Positions 44,013-56,009 of a DNA stretch of 64,000 bases are shown here, in pieces. Under the pieces are notes generated by a model that saw only the letters and a list, made by a program, of their open reading frames with translations, was not told the DNA's origin and made no database searches. The position numbers were made by a program, and so were the translations under genes. Every line of letters begins with the position of its first letter. The first letter of the stretch is position 1. This stretch comes from Phocoena phocoena (Eukaryota > Chordata > Mammalia > Artiodactyla > Phocoenidae), in assembly GCF_963924675.1 (NCBI RefSeq), contig NC_089239.1, forward strand, positions 7,181,001 to 7,245,000. Direction: 5' to 3'.

Positions 44013-44890
44013 CTAAACAAGTCCCTTTTAACACAGTAGGTAAGATAGACTTGGAGTGAGTTCGAAGTTCAGCTGAGGGATTCGGGCAAGGAAACAAGGG
44101 CGATACCTCTAGGAACTTCCAGTCACATTTATTTGGAGAGGTTTAAAGGCTCACCAAGAAGGGGTTCTGTTTCCATCTTTGGAGTTCAGAAAACGTGCAT
44201 GCTTCTGCTTTCCTCCTCCTCCTATTCCCAGCTGCTCCCTCATTTAGTAGGAGGAGAAGGAGGGGAATATTAGGTCTGGCCTAAAAGAATCCACGATATT
44301 GATGAATCCACATTTTAATATTGCAAGCTTCCCAATCAGTGAACCCTAACAAGAACTCTGGATTGTCTGGACCTTTTTTGTGCACGCTCATGAAAAGGCA
44401 AAGTTTCGCGCCAAAGACGATGCATGAAATATTGTCGTGTCCATGGAGGCTTATATCCAGTCCTAACCATGAATTTCCAGCACGAGGCCTGTGAAGCATC
44501 GGAAGACATCAAATCACGACATCAGTAATTATTGTTAGCAGAGTGCTACCCAGGGCGGGGGAAGGCGTCTTTATTTTGTTCTTCTTTTAATATTTGTATT
44601 TTTGAATAGGTATTACCTGCAAAATTCAAAGGGCATGGATATGTGATTTCTCAACAAGCGTTGAGATGATAAGAGTTTTCTGCTTTATCGATCATTCGCC
44701 AAGAAAACAAAAAAATACAGGCGTTTTGGCACCTGTAGCTTCTCGCTGCAAAGACAAACAGCATGAGCCCTCCTCTTGTCTCCTGAAGTTCAGGCCAACG
44801 CCTGGGCCTCCTTGGTCCACGGAGTCGAAGCTCACCTTTTGTTAGTGACCTTGACCCTATGACACTGGGAAGAGTCAGGACTGGGCAGAG
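44013..44890. other. Intergenic; possible conserved block 44600-44720
   Basis: Unique. TTTATCGATCATTCGCC near 44683 is unusual, CpG-containing AT-rich text. No gene. Confidence 0.3.
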
Positions 44891-45099
44891 TTTTTTTTTT
44901 TTTTTTTGCAGTATGCGGGCCGCTCACTGTTGTGGCCTCTCCCGTTGCAAAGCACAGGCTCCGGATGCACAGGCTCAGCGGCCATGGCTCACGGGCCCAG
45001 CTGCTCCGCGGCATGTGGGATCTTCCCGGACCGGGGCATGAACCTGCGTCCCCTGCATCGGCAGGCGGACTCCCAACCACTGCGCCACCAGGGAAGCCC
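44891..45099 (-). mobile_element. CHR-2 type SINE
   Basis: Poly-T, GCAGTATGCGGGCCGCTCAC, ending GGGAAGCCCC. CTGGGCAGAGTTTT is duplicated exactly on both flanks. Confidence 0.96.
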
Positions 45100-45426
45100 C
45101 TGGGCAGAGTTTTGATGGGCCGTGGAATCAGGATAAACATACTTTCCAGGCTGTCTAAAGTAGAATTCTTAACATCTTGAAGACCTTTCTCAGGTGTCCT
45201 GAGGCGCCCCTTCCACATCACCCAAGGCCTGTCCTGATACATTCAACACAACCGCTTTCTGCCAGGCTCTCTTTGTTTCTCATTAATTTCCTTGCATAAA
45301 TGAATCAATGAACAAATGATAAAAACAACCGTAACAATGAAAACAACCCAAACAATCCAAACCAGAAAAGCTACGGTAGTTAAAAATGCCGAGAAGATGG
45401 TGTATTTTTCCTTATTATGTTTTGGG

Positions 45427-45782
45427 TTTTTTTAAAAATAAATTTATTTATTTATTTTTGGCTGCATTGGGTCTTCGTTGCTGCAAGCGGGCTTTTCTCT
45501 GGTTGCAGCGAGCAGGGGCTACTCTTCATTGCAGGGCTCAGGCTTTTTACTGTGGTAGCTTCTCTTGTTGCGGAGCATGGGCTCTAGGCACGCGGGTTTC
45601 AGTAGTTGTGGCATGAGGGCTCAGTAGTTGTGGCTTGCAGGCTCTAGAGCACAGGCTCAGCAGTTGTGGCGCATGGGCTTAGTTGCTTCGCGGCATATGG
45701 GATCTTCCTGCACCAGGGCTCGAACCCATATTCCCTGCATTGGCAGGCAGATTCTTAACCACTGCGCCACCAGGGAAGCCCC
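45427..45782 (-). mobile_element. CHR-1 type SINE
   Basis: ATTTATTTATTTTTGGCTGC to CCACCAGGGAAGCCCC; CCTTATTATGTTT flanks it. Confidence 0.94.
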
Positions 45783-46023
45783 CTTATTATGTTTATTCCT
45801 GTTCCACATCAGGCCCCGGGTGAATTTTTCCCCACTGCAGTCAAAATGCATAATGACAATCTTATTTATGACAGGAGACATGTTTTTGTTTTAAAACAAC
45901 TGATGGAGCTGCAAGATGAGAAACGACAAGAAAGTGAGATTTGGGGGTAGGGGTTGTGATGGGGGAGGGGGTAGGATGCTGGCAAAGGAGGACAGCATTT
46001 TCTTTATTAAAAGTTGGAATCCA
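45783..46023. other. Intergenic unique sequence
   Basis: No gene seen. Confidence 0.3.
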
Positions 46024-46232
46024 GGGCTTCCCTGGTGGCGCAGTGGTTGAGAGTCCGCCTGCTGATGCAGGGGACACGGGTTCGAGCCCCAGTCCAGGAA
46101 GATCCCACATGCCGCGGAGTGGCTGGGCCCGTGAGCCGTGGCTGCTGAGCCTGCGCGTCCAGAGCCTGTGCTCCGCAACAGGAGAGGCCACAACAGTGAG
46201 AGGCCCACGTACTGCAAAAAAAAAAAAAAAAA
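46024..46232 (+). mobile_element. CHR-2 type SINE
   Basis: GGGCTTCCCTGGTGGCGCAG to a 17-A tail. AAAAGTTGGA flanks both ends. Confidence 0.95.
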
Positions 46233-46889
46233 GTTGGAGCCCATCCTTTACTCATGGAGCAAGGGAAGAAAAGCATCCAGGAAGAACGCTGGGGTAGGGA
46301 CATGGCATAATGACAGTACTCTGAGGTCTAGACAAGGGGGCTTGGGTTGCCCTGAACTGCTTCCAATTGGGCTGTCTCAGAAGGGACCATGTGCACGAAG
46401 GTGCAGAGACAGTGTGAACAGAGGAGAAATGTAAACTCCATTCCCTGACCCACCTCTCCCTGGGTGACATCTCTGGTCAGCCCAGTAGGCATCTATGAGC
46501 CCCTAGAGGTCCACCCTTAACGTGATGCCTCCCAGTCCCGGTAGAGAATTAAAGCCAGACACCCTGGGAATCACGGGACAACAGGAAAGCTTGTACAGGT
46601 GGCTCACTCCCTGTGGGTTTAGGGAAGAGAAATAAAATGTTCTCACCTGTGTTTGGGGAGCAGGCTCTCTCCTCTGGCCAACCAGTGGAAGTTGTAATTT
46701 TCTCTTTAGAGCTGTTCCTCCCTGAAAGTCTGGAGGGAAAATGATAGAAGATGAAGCCTTACCAGGAGAGGAGAAATGGACAGCAAAAATCAAGAATGCT
46801 TCAGAAAGCAGGGGAAAGGAAGAACTTGGATGAGAAAGAAGCTATTGTGTCCATGGTAAGAGTGAATTTTTAAAAAGTCTCTCATAGAA
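46233..46889. other. Intergenic unique sequence
   Basis: No gene or repeat recognised. Confidence 0.3.
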
Positions 46890-47062
46890 AAACAGATTTA
46901 CGGTTACCAGAGGGGGGAGGGGGTGGAAGAGGGATAAATTAGGAGTTTGGGATTAACAGATACACGCTACTATATATAAAATAGATAAACAACAATGTTC
47001 TACCGTATAGCACAGGGGACTATATTCAATATCCTGTAATAAATTATAACGGAGAAGAAAAC
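46890..47062 (+). mobile_element. L1 3' end fragment
   Basis: TTTACGGTTACCAGAGG, TTGGGATTAACAGATACACG and TATTCAATATCCTGTAATAA are L1 tail text. Confidence 0.85.
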
Positions 47063-47619
47063 AAAAGTCTCAGGAGGTGGTGACAGGACCCAGGGCTTGT
47101 GGGAAAGAATTAGGGTACTGCTGGAACATCTTTTTAGGATATTTTTTTTGGGGGGGCAGGGTTGGGGGGGTCCCAGATTTGATGGAAAGGATTAATCAGA
47201 AGCAGCTAATTCCAGTGAAGGATTTTTGACTATTTCTCTCCTTGGTTTTTGGACATGATTACGTTGTTATGGGATCCATCAGACCATTGGATTAATTCAA
47301 CCAGCTTGTCTTTTCCGAGACAGGAAGCCATACAGCCCTGGGTGACAAAGGCAACCAGCCCAGGTGTGCCAGACTTTGCACCCAGGAGCCTGCCCATGCC
47401 CAGTGGTAGGGCTGGGCTTCTCTCCAGGCTTCGGCTCAGACCTGGACAGGATGGATAGTTAAAGTACTCGGTCAGCTCCTTCCTCAGGGACACAAATGCA
47501 GACCTTCTTAGAACGCTGCGTGCTCGCCACAGCCACCTTGCAAGCAAAGCAGGACGTTGGTTTCTTAAACCCCAGTATATTTTGCCAAATAAGAGTGTTA
47601 ATACCCCTCCCTCCACCTC
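47063..47619. other. Intergenic unique sequence
   Basis: No gene seen. G-rich run at 47149-47170. Confidence 0.3.
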
Positions 47620-48130
47620 TCTGAATGAATTGGATTACTTAAAGCATCTTTTCGGAGACGTCAGCAGTTTAATAGAGGCAATGAGTCAGGGCTGCCCTGT
47701 GTTTTATTTTTTTGCCAGTATTTAGTTAATTAAAGATGCAAATTAAAACACCTTAATTTATGTAATATCAATACCAGCGCCTGAAAACATTTGGCATAAC
47801 TGCTCTGGCACGTCCTTTACATAAACTCTTCAGAGCAGTGCTAATAAAAATGAAAAAGGTTGTAAATCACATATAATTTATTCATCTTCTGTATGGTACG
47901 AAAGCATGTACCAAAATCAAGTTATTTATGAGCATGTCCTAACAATAGGCATTTCTGTTGGCTGCAAATGACAAAAAAAGTTTTTTCTGATGGATGTGTG
48001 TTTTAATTTGGAAATGTCTCTGGGCGCCTCTATTTTCTGGGCTCTGATCTCTAAAATTTATGTTTTTGCACCCAGAAAAAATTAGGTTCATATATTGAAA
48101 AACATATAGAGCCTAAAAACATGTAGGCAT
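47620..48130. promoter_or_regulatory. Strong candidate conserved noncoding element
   Basis: About 500 bp of AT-rich, non-repetitive sequence crowded with homeodomain and POU-like cores: TTAGTTAATTAAAGATGC near 47722 followed by GCAAATTAAAAC, CCTTAATTTATG near 47752, and TGGTAC/GTACCA inverted at 47895-47914. This texture, flanked by transposons but free of them, is typical of developmental enhancers. Confidence 0.45.
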
Positions 48131-48544
48131 CGGCTGAGAAAGTCACCTGCAACCATCTGTGTGTAGACAGACGTATACACCATACGTCCTACGGAGAATA
48201 AATCTTCAGGTGAGAAAAAAGGGTGGTGCTTTATATCTTGTTTCTTAAATATTCCATTATGAGGATTATCTCACAGGAGGCTCAGATACAGATGACATTG
48301 GAAGGGATTTGGTGCGTGGCTGCTTTTTGGGAAGCCTTAGAGATGAACTGCGTGTATGTGAAAGGAGAGCCAGACACCAGTCTTCACCTTTCCCCTCCTT
48401 TGCTGATATATCTTTCTTTGTCTGGTGGATCAGAGCCTAGAGTGCATTTTATTCCGTCCTGGAGGAAGAACAGTAGTCTCCATTCAGGGGTACTGAGGGA
48501 TGGCGTGCTCTCTCTGTGTCCCATGGCAAAGCGCCCTAATGCAA
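48131..48544. other. Intergenic, no gene seen
   Basis: Unique-looking; no coding or repeat assignment. Confidence 0.3.
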
Positions 48545-48895
48545 TGATTTTTCTTTTTTACATGGATCATCATAGCATAAAAAGAAACGAAATTGAGTTA
48601 TTTGTAATGAGGTGGATAGACCTAGAGTCTGTCATACAGAGTGAAGTAAGTCAGAAGGAGAAAGACAAATACCGTATGCTAACACATATATATGGAATTT
48701 AAGAAAAATAAAATGTCATGAAGAACCTAGGGGTAAGACAGGAATAAAGACACAGACCTACTAGAGAATGGACTTGAGGATATGGGGAGGGGGAAGGGTA
48801 AGCTGTGACAAAGCGAGAGAGAGGCATGGACATATATACACTACCAAACATAAGATAGATAGCTGGTGGGAAGCAGCTGCATAGCAATGATTTTT
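48545..48895 (+). mobile_element. L1 3' fragment, diverged
   Basis: CATGGATCATCATAGCATAA, GAGTGAAGTAAGTCAGAAGG and CATATATATGGAATTTAAG are L1 3' text. Confidence 0.75.
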
Positions 48896-50299
48896 TAAAC
48901 TTGCTTCTTCACCACTCTACTCAAACGGGTCTCAGGGCATGTGGGAGAGTGGACAGGAGTTCTAGAAAAACCCTCTCCATCCTGAAAAATCCAAGCGTAT
49001 TCATAAATACAATCCTCTAGCCAGCTTGTGTCTTCCCTACGTGGGAGGGAAGAACCCAGTACGATACTATGCCTTGCTTTATTTATTATCTTTCTTTTTT
49101 TCTTTATCTGTTAACCATTTTGAGCTACTAGTTAGCTAGACCTGCACCAAGGTGCCCAGAACTCACAGAAACTCCACCAGATATTTTAAATTTTAAAGGA
49201 AATACATCTCTCAGATACCACACTAACTAGCCCAAGATGGTTAACAATTTCAACATCAAACTGAGTTACATTCAATTTGATGATGTCAGTCCTCGGGAAC
49301 TTGGGTATTCATTGTCTTTTAACATGAGCATTACAAGCTTGGTAGAAGAGGTAGCATATCAAGGTTCCTCACTTGGGGAAATGATGCAGAAGTGGCGAGT
49401 GGCATCTTTCTGTGATCTTAACAGCCATGGGTCCTGAGCTGCCACTAGGGTTGTGGGGAGACCGCTACAAAACTTCAAATGAAGTATCTTCTGAAGTCTC
49501 CCTTTCTGATATTAGAAACAACGATAACCCTTTTACATTGGTTCCAACTGGAGCTAATGGGATGCACTCCCTTGCCTCAGACTCATTGCAATAGCGAGTG
49601 AAAAACTCACACTCTTTCAAAGAGATGCTTTTTCTTGGGTGGGGCGGTTACCAAGCGGAGCCAGAGAATGTCCTAGAAAAGTTAACCACCCTCTCATATC
49701 CTCCCAAAGTCCCCTCTACCCGCTCCGACCCATAGTGTCTTGCTGGGTCATGGGAAAAAAGAGTCTGGTGTGGCAGACAACCTAGCTCCAGAGGCGAGCT
49801 GAGCTCTACATCTTGTGAGGATACACGGCATGCATCACAGTTCCTCCGCGGTAGGATTGGAGGGTGGGCTATGAGCGCTTTCTTGAGGTGTCGGTGCTGA
49901 GCCTGTATGCCTTTGTGTGTGATCGTGGGCATCTTCTCTCTCCCTTTTTCTTGCTGCGTGTCATCCTTAAAAACTAACTTTTACCTTTATACTTATTTGA
50001 ACCCCTCCTGTATCCGTAAAAGATTTGAGGTCCCTTACAATTCAAAATGCAGTTACAGTAAAACCTGAAGCCATTAGCAGAAAAGTAACAAGATCAGAGC
50101 CAAGGACAAAGGAGGAAGGGGGAGGAAGAAGCAGAGTAATTACACCAGAGGGGGAAAAACTTAGATTTAGGAAAGCTAATGCAACTGAGAACAAAACCCA
50201 GCTCCCAACTCCCTGGCAGCTTGGTGGGTGGGGGCCAGCTATTGTAATAACTGTGGATTATTGCACCTCCAGGGCAGGTTGAAATGCCTGCTGGGGGCT
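48896..50299. other. Unassigned sequence
   Basis: No recognised gene, SINE or L1. An open frame at 49237-49437 (66 codons, starting MVNNFNIKLS) and the next at 49412-49594 have no recognised homology. This may be an old repeat I cannot name or unique sequence. Confidence 0.3.
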
Positions 50300-50480
50300 C
50301 ACTGCCCTGTGAGCCTGGCCAGCTACTGCATCTCTCAGAATCTCTGCTTCCTCATCTATAAAATGGAGGATTAACTCGCCCATCATACGGGTCTTTCGAG
50401 AATGCAATTCAATGACGAGAACGGTAGCTAACTTAGCATGGACTGTGCAGTCTCTCTTCTAAGTGTTTTGCATGGACATA
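50300..50480 (+). repeat. MIR SINE
   Basis: CTTCCTCATCTATAAAATGG and GGATTAACTCGCCCATC follow MIR order. Confidence 0.65.
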
Positions 50481-50629
50481 TTTCATCAATTCTAAGATGC
50501 ATTTTCTTTTTCTCATTTTTAACATCTGACATTGATTTTTTAAAGAAGCATTGTACCACAGATTATTTTGCAGCATTTCTTCTTTCTTTGTTGGACCTGA
50601 AATAATGGCATAATGTAGATGATTAGATG

Positions 50630-51020
50630 AAATGTGTTATTAACTCACTCAGTCCTCACAATAACTTTATGAGGTAGGGGCTGTTTTTGTCTCATTTTAC
50701 AGATGAGGAAACTGAGGCAATAGAACTTTAAAAAAAACCAATTTATTTATTCATTTGGCTGCACTGGGTCTTAGTTGCGGCACGTGGGATCTTTGTTGCA
50801 GCATTTGGGCTCTTAGTTGCAGTGTGCATGTGGGATCTAGTTCCCTGACCAGGGATCGAACCTGGGCCCCCTGCACTGGGAGCGTTGAGTCTTAACCACT
50901 GGGCCACTGGGGAAGTCCCAACAGAACCTTTAAATGACTTTTCCAAGGGCCATGGATGGCAAACAGTGGAACTGGGACTGTGTCCTAGGCTGTTTGACTC
51001 TACCTCCACACCATACTGCC
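50630..51020 (-). repeat. MIR split by a SINE
   Basis: AACTCACTCAGTCCTCACAA, TTACAGATGAGGAAACTGAG, then after the SINE AATGACTTTTCCAAGGGCC and GAACTGGGACTGTGTCC. Confidence 0.75.
50731..50919 (-). mobile_element. Short CHR-like SINE inserted in MIR
   Basis: ATTTATTTATTCATTTGGCT to GGCCACTGGGGAAGTCCC. AATAGAACTTTAAA/AACAGAACCTTTAAA flank it. Confidence 0.88.
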
Positions 51021-51170
51021 CTTTACCGAGTAGTTCAGCAACAATCATTTTGACAAAAATTTCACTGTTATGCACTAGAAATTTATTTGTCTGGTCCCTC
51101 TTATAGGCTGTGTTTTCCAAATGCTCTATTGTTACATTAAGTAATGCTGATATTAATATTATTAATATTA

Positions 51171-51521
51171 AAAAAAAAACAAATTTATTTATTTATTTTT
51201 GGCTGTGTTGGGTCTTCGTTGCTGCACGCGGGCTTTCTCTAGTTGCGATGAGCAGGGGCTACTCTTCGTTGCGGTGCGCGGGCTTCTCATTTTGGTGGCT
51301 TCTCTTGTTGCAGAGCACGGGCTCTAGGTGCGTGGGCTTCAGTAGTTGTGGCACGTGGGCTCAGCAGTTGTGGCTCACGGGCTCTAAAGAGCAGGCTCAG
51401 TAGTTGTGGCGCACGGGCTTAGTTGCTCCACGGCATGTGGGGTCTTCCTGGACCAGGGCTTGAACCCGTGTCCCCTGCATTGGCAGGTGGATTCTTAACC
51501 ACTGCACCACCAGGGCAGCCC
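51171..51521 (-). mobile_element. CHR-1 type SINE
   Basis: ATTTATTTATTTTTGGCTGT to CCACCAGGGCAGCCC. CTGATATTA(A)TATTATTA flanks both ends. Confidence 0.93.
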
Positions 51522-51724
51522 TGATATTATTATTACACATGTATTTGCACAAATGTTCCTCAACACCTGTTTATTGTCATTTGACTTTGCTTGTGAAATA
51601 TATAAAGACAAATTATGTAGACAAATTTATCCATCATTTCCATTATGGCTTCTGCGCCCTGACTTTTATGCTTTAGAAGGTATCCACTCTGAAATTATAG
51701 AATAAAATGATTCATCAGTGAAAA
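51522..51724. other. Intergenic
   Basis: No gene seen. Confidence 0.3.
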
Positions 51725-52378
51725 AAAAAATTTCACTGTTAATAGAATTACTGTATGATCCAGCAATTCCACTCTTGGGTGTATATCTGATGAAAATGAA
51801 AACACTAGTTTGAAAATATACATGCACCCCAATGTTCCCAGAAGCACTATTCACAATAGCTAAGATATGGAAGCAACCTAAGTGTCCATCTACAGATGAA
51901 AGGATGAAGGAGATGTGGTATATACACACAATGGACTATTACTCAGCCATAAAAAAGAATGAAATCTTTCCATTTGTAACAACGTGGATGGACTTAGAGG
52001 GTATTATCCTTAGTGAAATAAGTCAGACAGAGAAAGACAGATACTGTATGTATCATGTATATATGAAATCTAACAAATAAAACAAATGAATGTATGTAAC
52101 AAAGCAGAAACAGACTCACCTATACAGTGAACAAACTAACTGGTTACCAGTGGGGAGAGGGGAGTGGGGAGGGGCAAGTGAGGGGCAGGGGATTAAGAGG
52201 TACAAACTCCTATGTATAAAATTAATAAGCTACAAGGATATATTGTACAGCACAGGGAATATAGCTAATATTTTATAATAACTTTAAATGGAGTATAATC
52301 TGTAAAAATATTGAATCACTATGTTGTACACCTGAAACTAATATAATATTGTAAATCAACTATAATTTAAAAAATTTC
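51725..52378 (+). mobile_element. L1 3' end fragment
   Basis: TGATCCAGCAATTCCACTCT, CTATTACTCAGCCATAAAAA and ATGTTGTACACCTGAAACTA in order. No intact ORF. Confidence 0.92.
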
Positions 52379-53054
52379 ACCGTTGGACACTGGGAATATA
52401 AGATGAAAAGACATGTACTTGCCCATGAACTCCAGTGAGGGGACCAACATGTAAACAGATTGTTATATTTCAGGACACTAAGTGCAATCTGGAGCCATAT
52501 CCAAGGCATAGAGGCAGAGAAGGGAGGGATGATTAGTTGCTCAAAAGCCTCTGCCCTAGGGCTTAGCTCTGTAGTAGAAACTGCCCCTCCAGCACGTCAG
52601 GAGAGACATGTACGTTCTTGGCTCTGAGAGGAGTCCGTTGGGTGGACCTTCAAATGAGAGGCGACACGTTCCAGCAGCAGAGAACCAAACGCACGGGCGC
52701 TCCACCCGTGGCCGTTTCGTACGTGGATGCTGCATGAGCCCTGCGGGCAGCAGATCGTAAGGGAGCAGTATCACGCTCTCAGGCGAGGCTTGGAAGTGGC
52801 CTTGGGGGCAGAGACACAGGGAGAGGTTCGGCCCCTCAGCGCTAGGGCCGGAGGCTGTGTCCCTGGATGCCCAAACCCGGAGGGTGGGGAGCTGGGGGGA
52901 GGACCTGGAAAAGGCGAAAAACAAAAAAGAGAAACAGGAAGAAACCACCTGTTTGGAGTAAGAAAATGCAGCTTCTAAAGGAATGGGACAGTAGTCTCTG
53001 GGCTACAGTGAGGGGCAGAGAAGGAAGGGGCAGGCTTGGTGGGAGAATACCTGA
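52379..53054. other. Intergenic; L2-like at 52380-52500
   Basis: AACATGTAAACAGATTG and AGGACACTAAGTGCAATC suggest L2. The rest is unique, no gene. Confidence 0.35.
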
Positions 53055-53240
53055 GATCGAGAGCTGATTCTGCCTCTTGGGACATGTTGTCCTCGGAGTG
53101 TCAATTTTATCCTCTGTCTAATGGGCATAACAACATTGCACTTACTACCTCACAGGGTGGTTAAAAGACCAGTTAAGATAATATATGCGAAAATACTTTC
53201 CAAACTCCACAATGCTATGCAAATGTGAGTTATTACTGTT
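53055..53240 (+). repeat. MIR SINE
   Basis: GAGCTGATTCTGCCTCTTG, TCCTCTGTCTAATGGGCAT and CTACCTCACAGGGTGG follow MIR order. Confidence 0.7.
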
Positions 53241-53657
53241 GTCTTTCCAGCCAGGTACCTGCTCTTTCACTTCTGGGCTCTATGATCTTGGGCTAGTTAC
53301 TACAGGGGAAGAAGAGATACACAGGGAACATGGCTTCCCATGGTAACTAAAGCAGCTTGACTTAGAACTTGAAGCTCCTCCTGGCTGGGGGTCTCACTGG
53401 ACCCCTGACCTAGTGAGGAAGCCTGGGGGCTACAGGGGACCCCCTCTAGAGTTCAAGGACTCTGCCCCATGGGTGGGGATGGCATCCTAGCCTTCAGTAC
53501 TCATTGCCCCCACTCCTTCGACCCCTCACCCAGCCACAGCAAGTGAGCTGACATTGGGAGAGAGCTTTGGGCATATCTTCTTCCACAAATAAGGAAAGTT
53601 CAGCACCCCAGACATGAGGACTAAACAGAACAAGCTAACAAAAACAAAGCAAATCCA
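53241..53657. other. Intergenic unique sequence
   Basis: No gene seen. Confidence 0.3.
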
Positions 53658-53873
53658 GGGCTTCCCGGGTGGCGCAGTGGTTGAGAGTCTGCCTGCCGAT
53701 GCAGGGGTCACGGGTTCGTGCCCGGGTCTGGGAGGATCCCACATGCCGCGGAGTGGCTGGGCCCGTGAGCCATGGCCGCTGAGCCTGCGCGTCAGGAGCC
53801 TGTGCTCCGCAACGGGAGAGGCCGCAACAGTGAGAGGCCTGCGTACCGCAAAAACAAACAAACAAACAAAAAA
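53658..53873 (+). mobile_element. CHR-2 type SINE
   Basis: GGGCTTCCCGGGTGGCGCAG to GCGTACCGC and an AAAC-rich tail. AAACAAAGCAAATCCA is an exact target-site duplication. Confidence 0.96.
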
Positions 53874-54639
53874 ACAAAGCAAATCCATTCAGACAGAACT
53901 TCCCTGATAAAGACTATTTTCTAAAATTTCAAACAGGATAAAGCCTCTATTATTAAATCCTATTCTAGACTAAACAAGAGTTGGGTAGAAACCCCACTGG
54001 ACCAGAGTCCCTGCCCTTAGCCAAAGAGGTCATCTGCAGCCCTGTTCATTGTAGTGTAGCCTACAGCGGGGATGGGTCCAAGGGTGCTCCTGACTGAGGC
54101 CTCACTGCCCGCAGCACGAAGAGAGGGGAAGAGTGGCTGTCCAGGAGGAGAAGGACTGTCAACAGGCCACTCCGGGGACAGCAGAAGCTGACTCCTCCTC
54201 TTCTGGCCTTCCCCGACAAGGAGGAATGAGGAAGTGGGAGGGGAAAGAGGTAGAGTAGGAAGAGGCCAAGAGCTGGGGAGAGCAAAGCAAAGACAGGGGT
54301 TGAACTAGAGGGAGGGAGCGGGGAGAAGGAGGAAGAGGTGAGTGAAGAGAGCTGGGCCAGCAGGAGTCAGAAGAACAAAAGTAGCGGTCTGCAGGCTGAG
54401 TTCCTGGCATCCCTGCTCCGCCCCCCCCCGCCCCCCACCCCGGGTCCTCTGGACCCGTCTCAGCATCTCCGAGTCCCCTCCGCTCATCCTCCCGGGAAAA
54501 GGGCCCTTCCGAGCAGGGCCTGCCTTCCTTGGCAGCAGACAAAAGCCCATTTCTGAGTTGCACAGAAAAACGTGTTACTTTGCCAGAGGGGCCGGGTCAG
54601 GGCTGCCCGGCCCAATCCTAGGCCGAGGGGATCGTGGGC
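53874..54639. other. Intergenic unique sequence
   Basis: Purine-rich at 54200-54350 and a C-run at 54420-54440. No gene. Confidence 0.3.
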
Positions 54640-54850
54640 AGAGGGGGGCTGTCAGTCACCGGGAGCCCTCCGTGAAAGGGGCCCCTTGTCAATTCCCCTG
54701 CCTTTGAAGTGCCTGCGATGGAGGTGCTCAATTAAAAGCCCATCAGTCTGTGAGTAAATCAACGCCTATCAGGCTTGTCACATCAAACAAACGATTATTA
54801 CCCCAGCCCGCCCACCCCATTAATCTGGCCGTTCCTTCTTGACGGCTCAG
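54640..54850. promoter_or_regulatory. Candidate conserved noncoding element (E)
   Basis: Non-repetitive block with CTTGTCACATCAAACAAACG near 54773 (TGTCA plus a LEF-like CATCAAA), GATTATTA and CCCCATTAATCTGG (54815-54828). Shares only the CATTAATC core with A-D. Confidence 0.35.
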
Positions 54851-55539
54851 GGTCAGGGCACCGTAAATCCTGTACTGGATTGTAGCCACCTGGATCGGGA
54901 TGAAAGCGCCGGCGCCACGAGCGCCGCACTCAGGCGTTTCCCAGGGTCTCCCGGAGGGATGCAGGACCAGGTTCAGGGGCAGAAAACGAGGCATAGGACG
55001 CACGGCGATGCGAAGAGGTCTGGAGCTCTGGAGCTGGGCAGAGAGAGTCGCATAGAGATAGAGGCAGAAAGAAACGGAAGGAAACGAAAAAGAAGTGGGG
55101 AGAAACAGCCTGAGAAAACAGACCAAAGTAGAAATAATTGGAAGACACGCAAAGTGGTTGAGACAGTTGCCATGAAAACTCACCCAGAGGGTTGAGAATG
55201 AATAGATGCTTCTAGAAGACAAGGAGGCACCTGGAGGAAACTTCTCAGTCACTGGGTTCTAGGTCACAGTGTCAGAAACCCATCCAGGTTAGGCACCTCC
55301 CATCCCCACGGCAGTCTCCAAATGTCCCTTAGCCAAGGGAATGGTGCTGCTTTGCTCAGGGATGCCTGGTATCGGACATCTAAATAAGTGATGGCCAGAA
55401 CTGGATTTTCTGCAATAAAAGGATCTGAACAGACACACTGGACTGAGTGTCAGGTTGTGATGTGCTGCTGAGTTAGGCCCTAAGAACCACTTCACTCCGG
55501 GGCGTTTCTCCCAGGCTCTGTAGGCTGTTTTGTAGGTTC
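54851..55539. other. Intergenic unique sequence
   Basis: A purine-rich stretch (about 55020-55140) but no gene. Confidence 0.3.
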
Positions 55540-55710
55540 TTTCTGCTTCTGGGATCAAGCTCTGGCTTTCCCCTGGGGGCAGACCCGAGGAGGAGGGGGA
55601 GGGAGAAGAGGAGAGGGGACAGCTGTATTTTGGGCTTGAAGGAGGGGCTGGGTAGGAGGTGAATGAAGGACGGGGGAGGAGGGAGGAAGGAGGGATAGTG
55701 TCCAGTTTGG
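55540..55710 (+). repeat. Polypurine tract
   Basis: Largely G/A on the plus strand from about 55575 to 55700 (GGAGGAGGGGGAGGGAGAAG). Triplex-prone low-complexity sequence. Confidence 0.8.
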
Positions 55711-56009
55711 AGGAACAAGGCATGCTATTTAAGGGAAGGAAAGAGCAGTCTTTCTCCAGACATCTGTTCCAGAGTTGCCCCAAGGCATAGCTCACCCTGA
55801 CTCGTGATGTTTCATACCTAAAAAGGGCCATCACATGCCTTCCCCACTGCTAGAGGAATAATTCCCACAAGAGGACCAGAGATGGAAGTGGAGCAGGGGA
55901 GACTGAGGGAGGGGACTTTCTCCCCACTCCCACCATGGAGCTGGAGGCCCAGCCCCAGAGCTTGTGGTGACTTCTTACAAGACAAAGAAAGAACATTCTA
56001 AAGAAAGAA
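55711..56009. other. Intergenic
   Basis: No gene seen. Confidence 0.3.

Noticed and set aside
54818..54825. CATTAATC at 54.8 kb as a fourth full composite element
   Set aside because: No TGACAG or other shared block follows; kept only as a weak CNE candidate.
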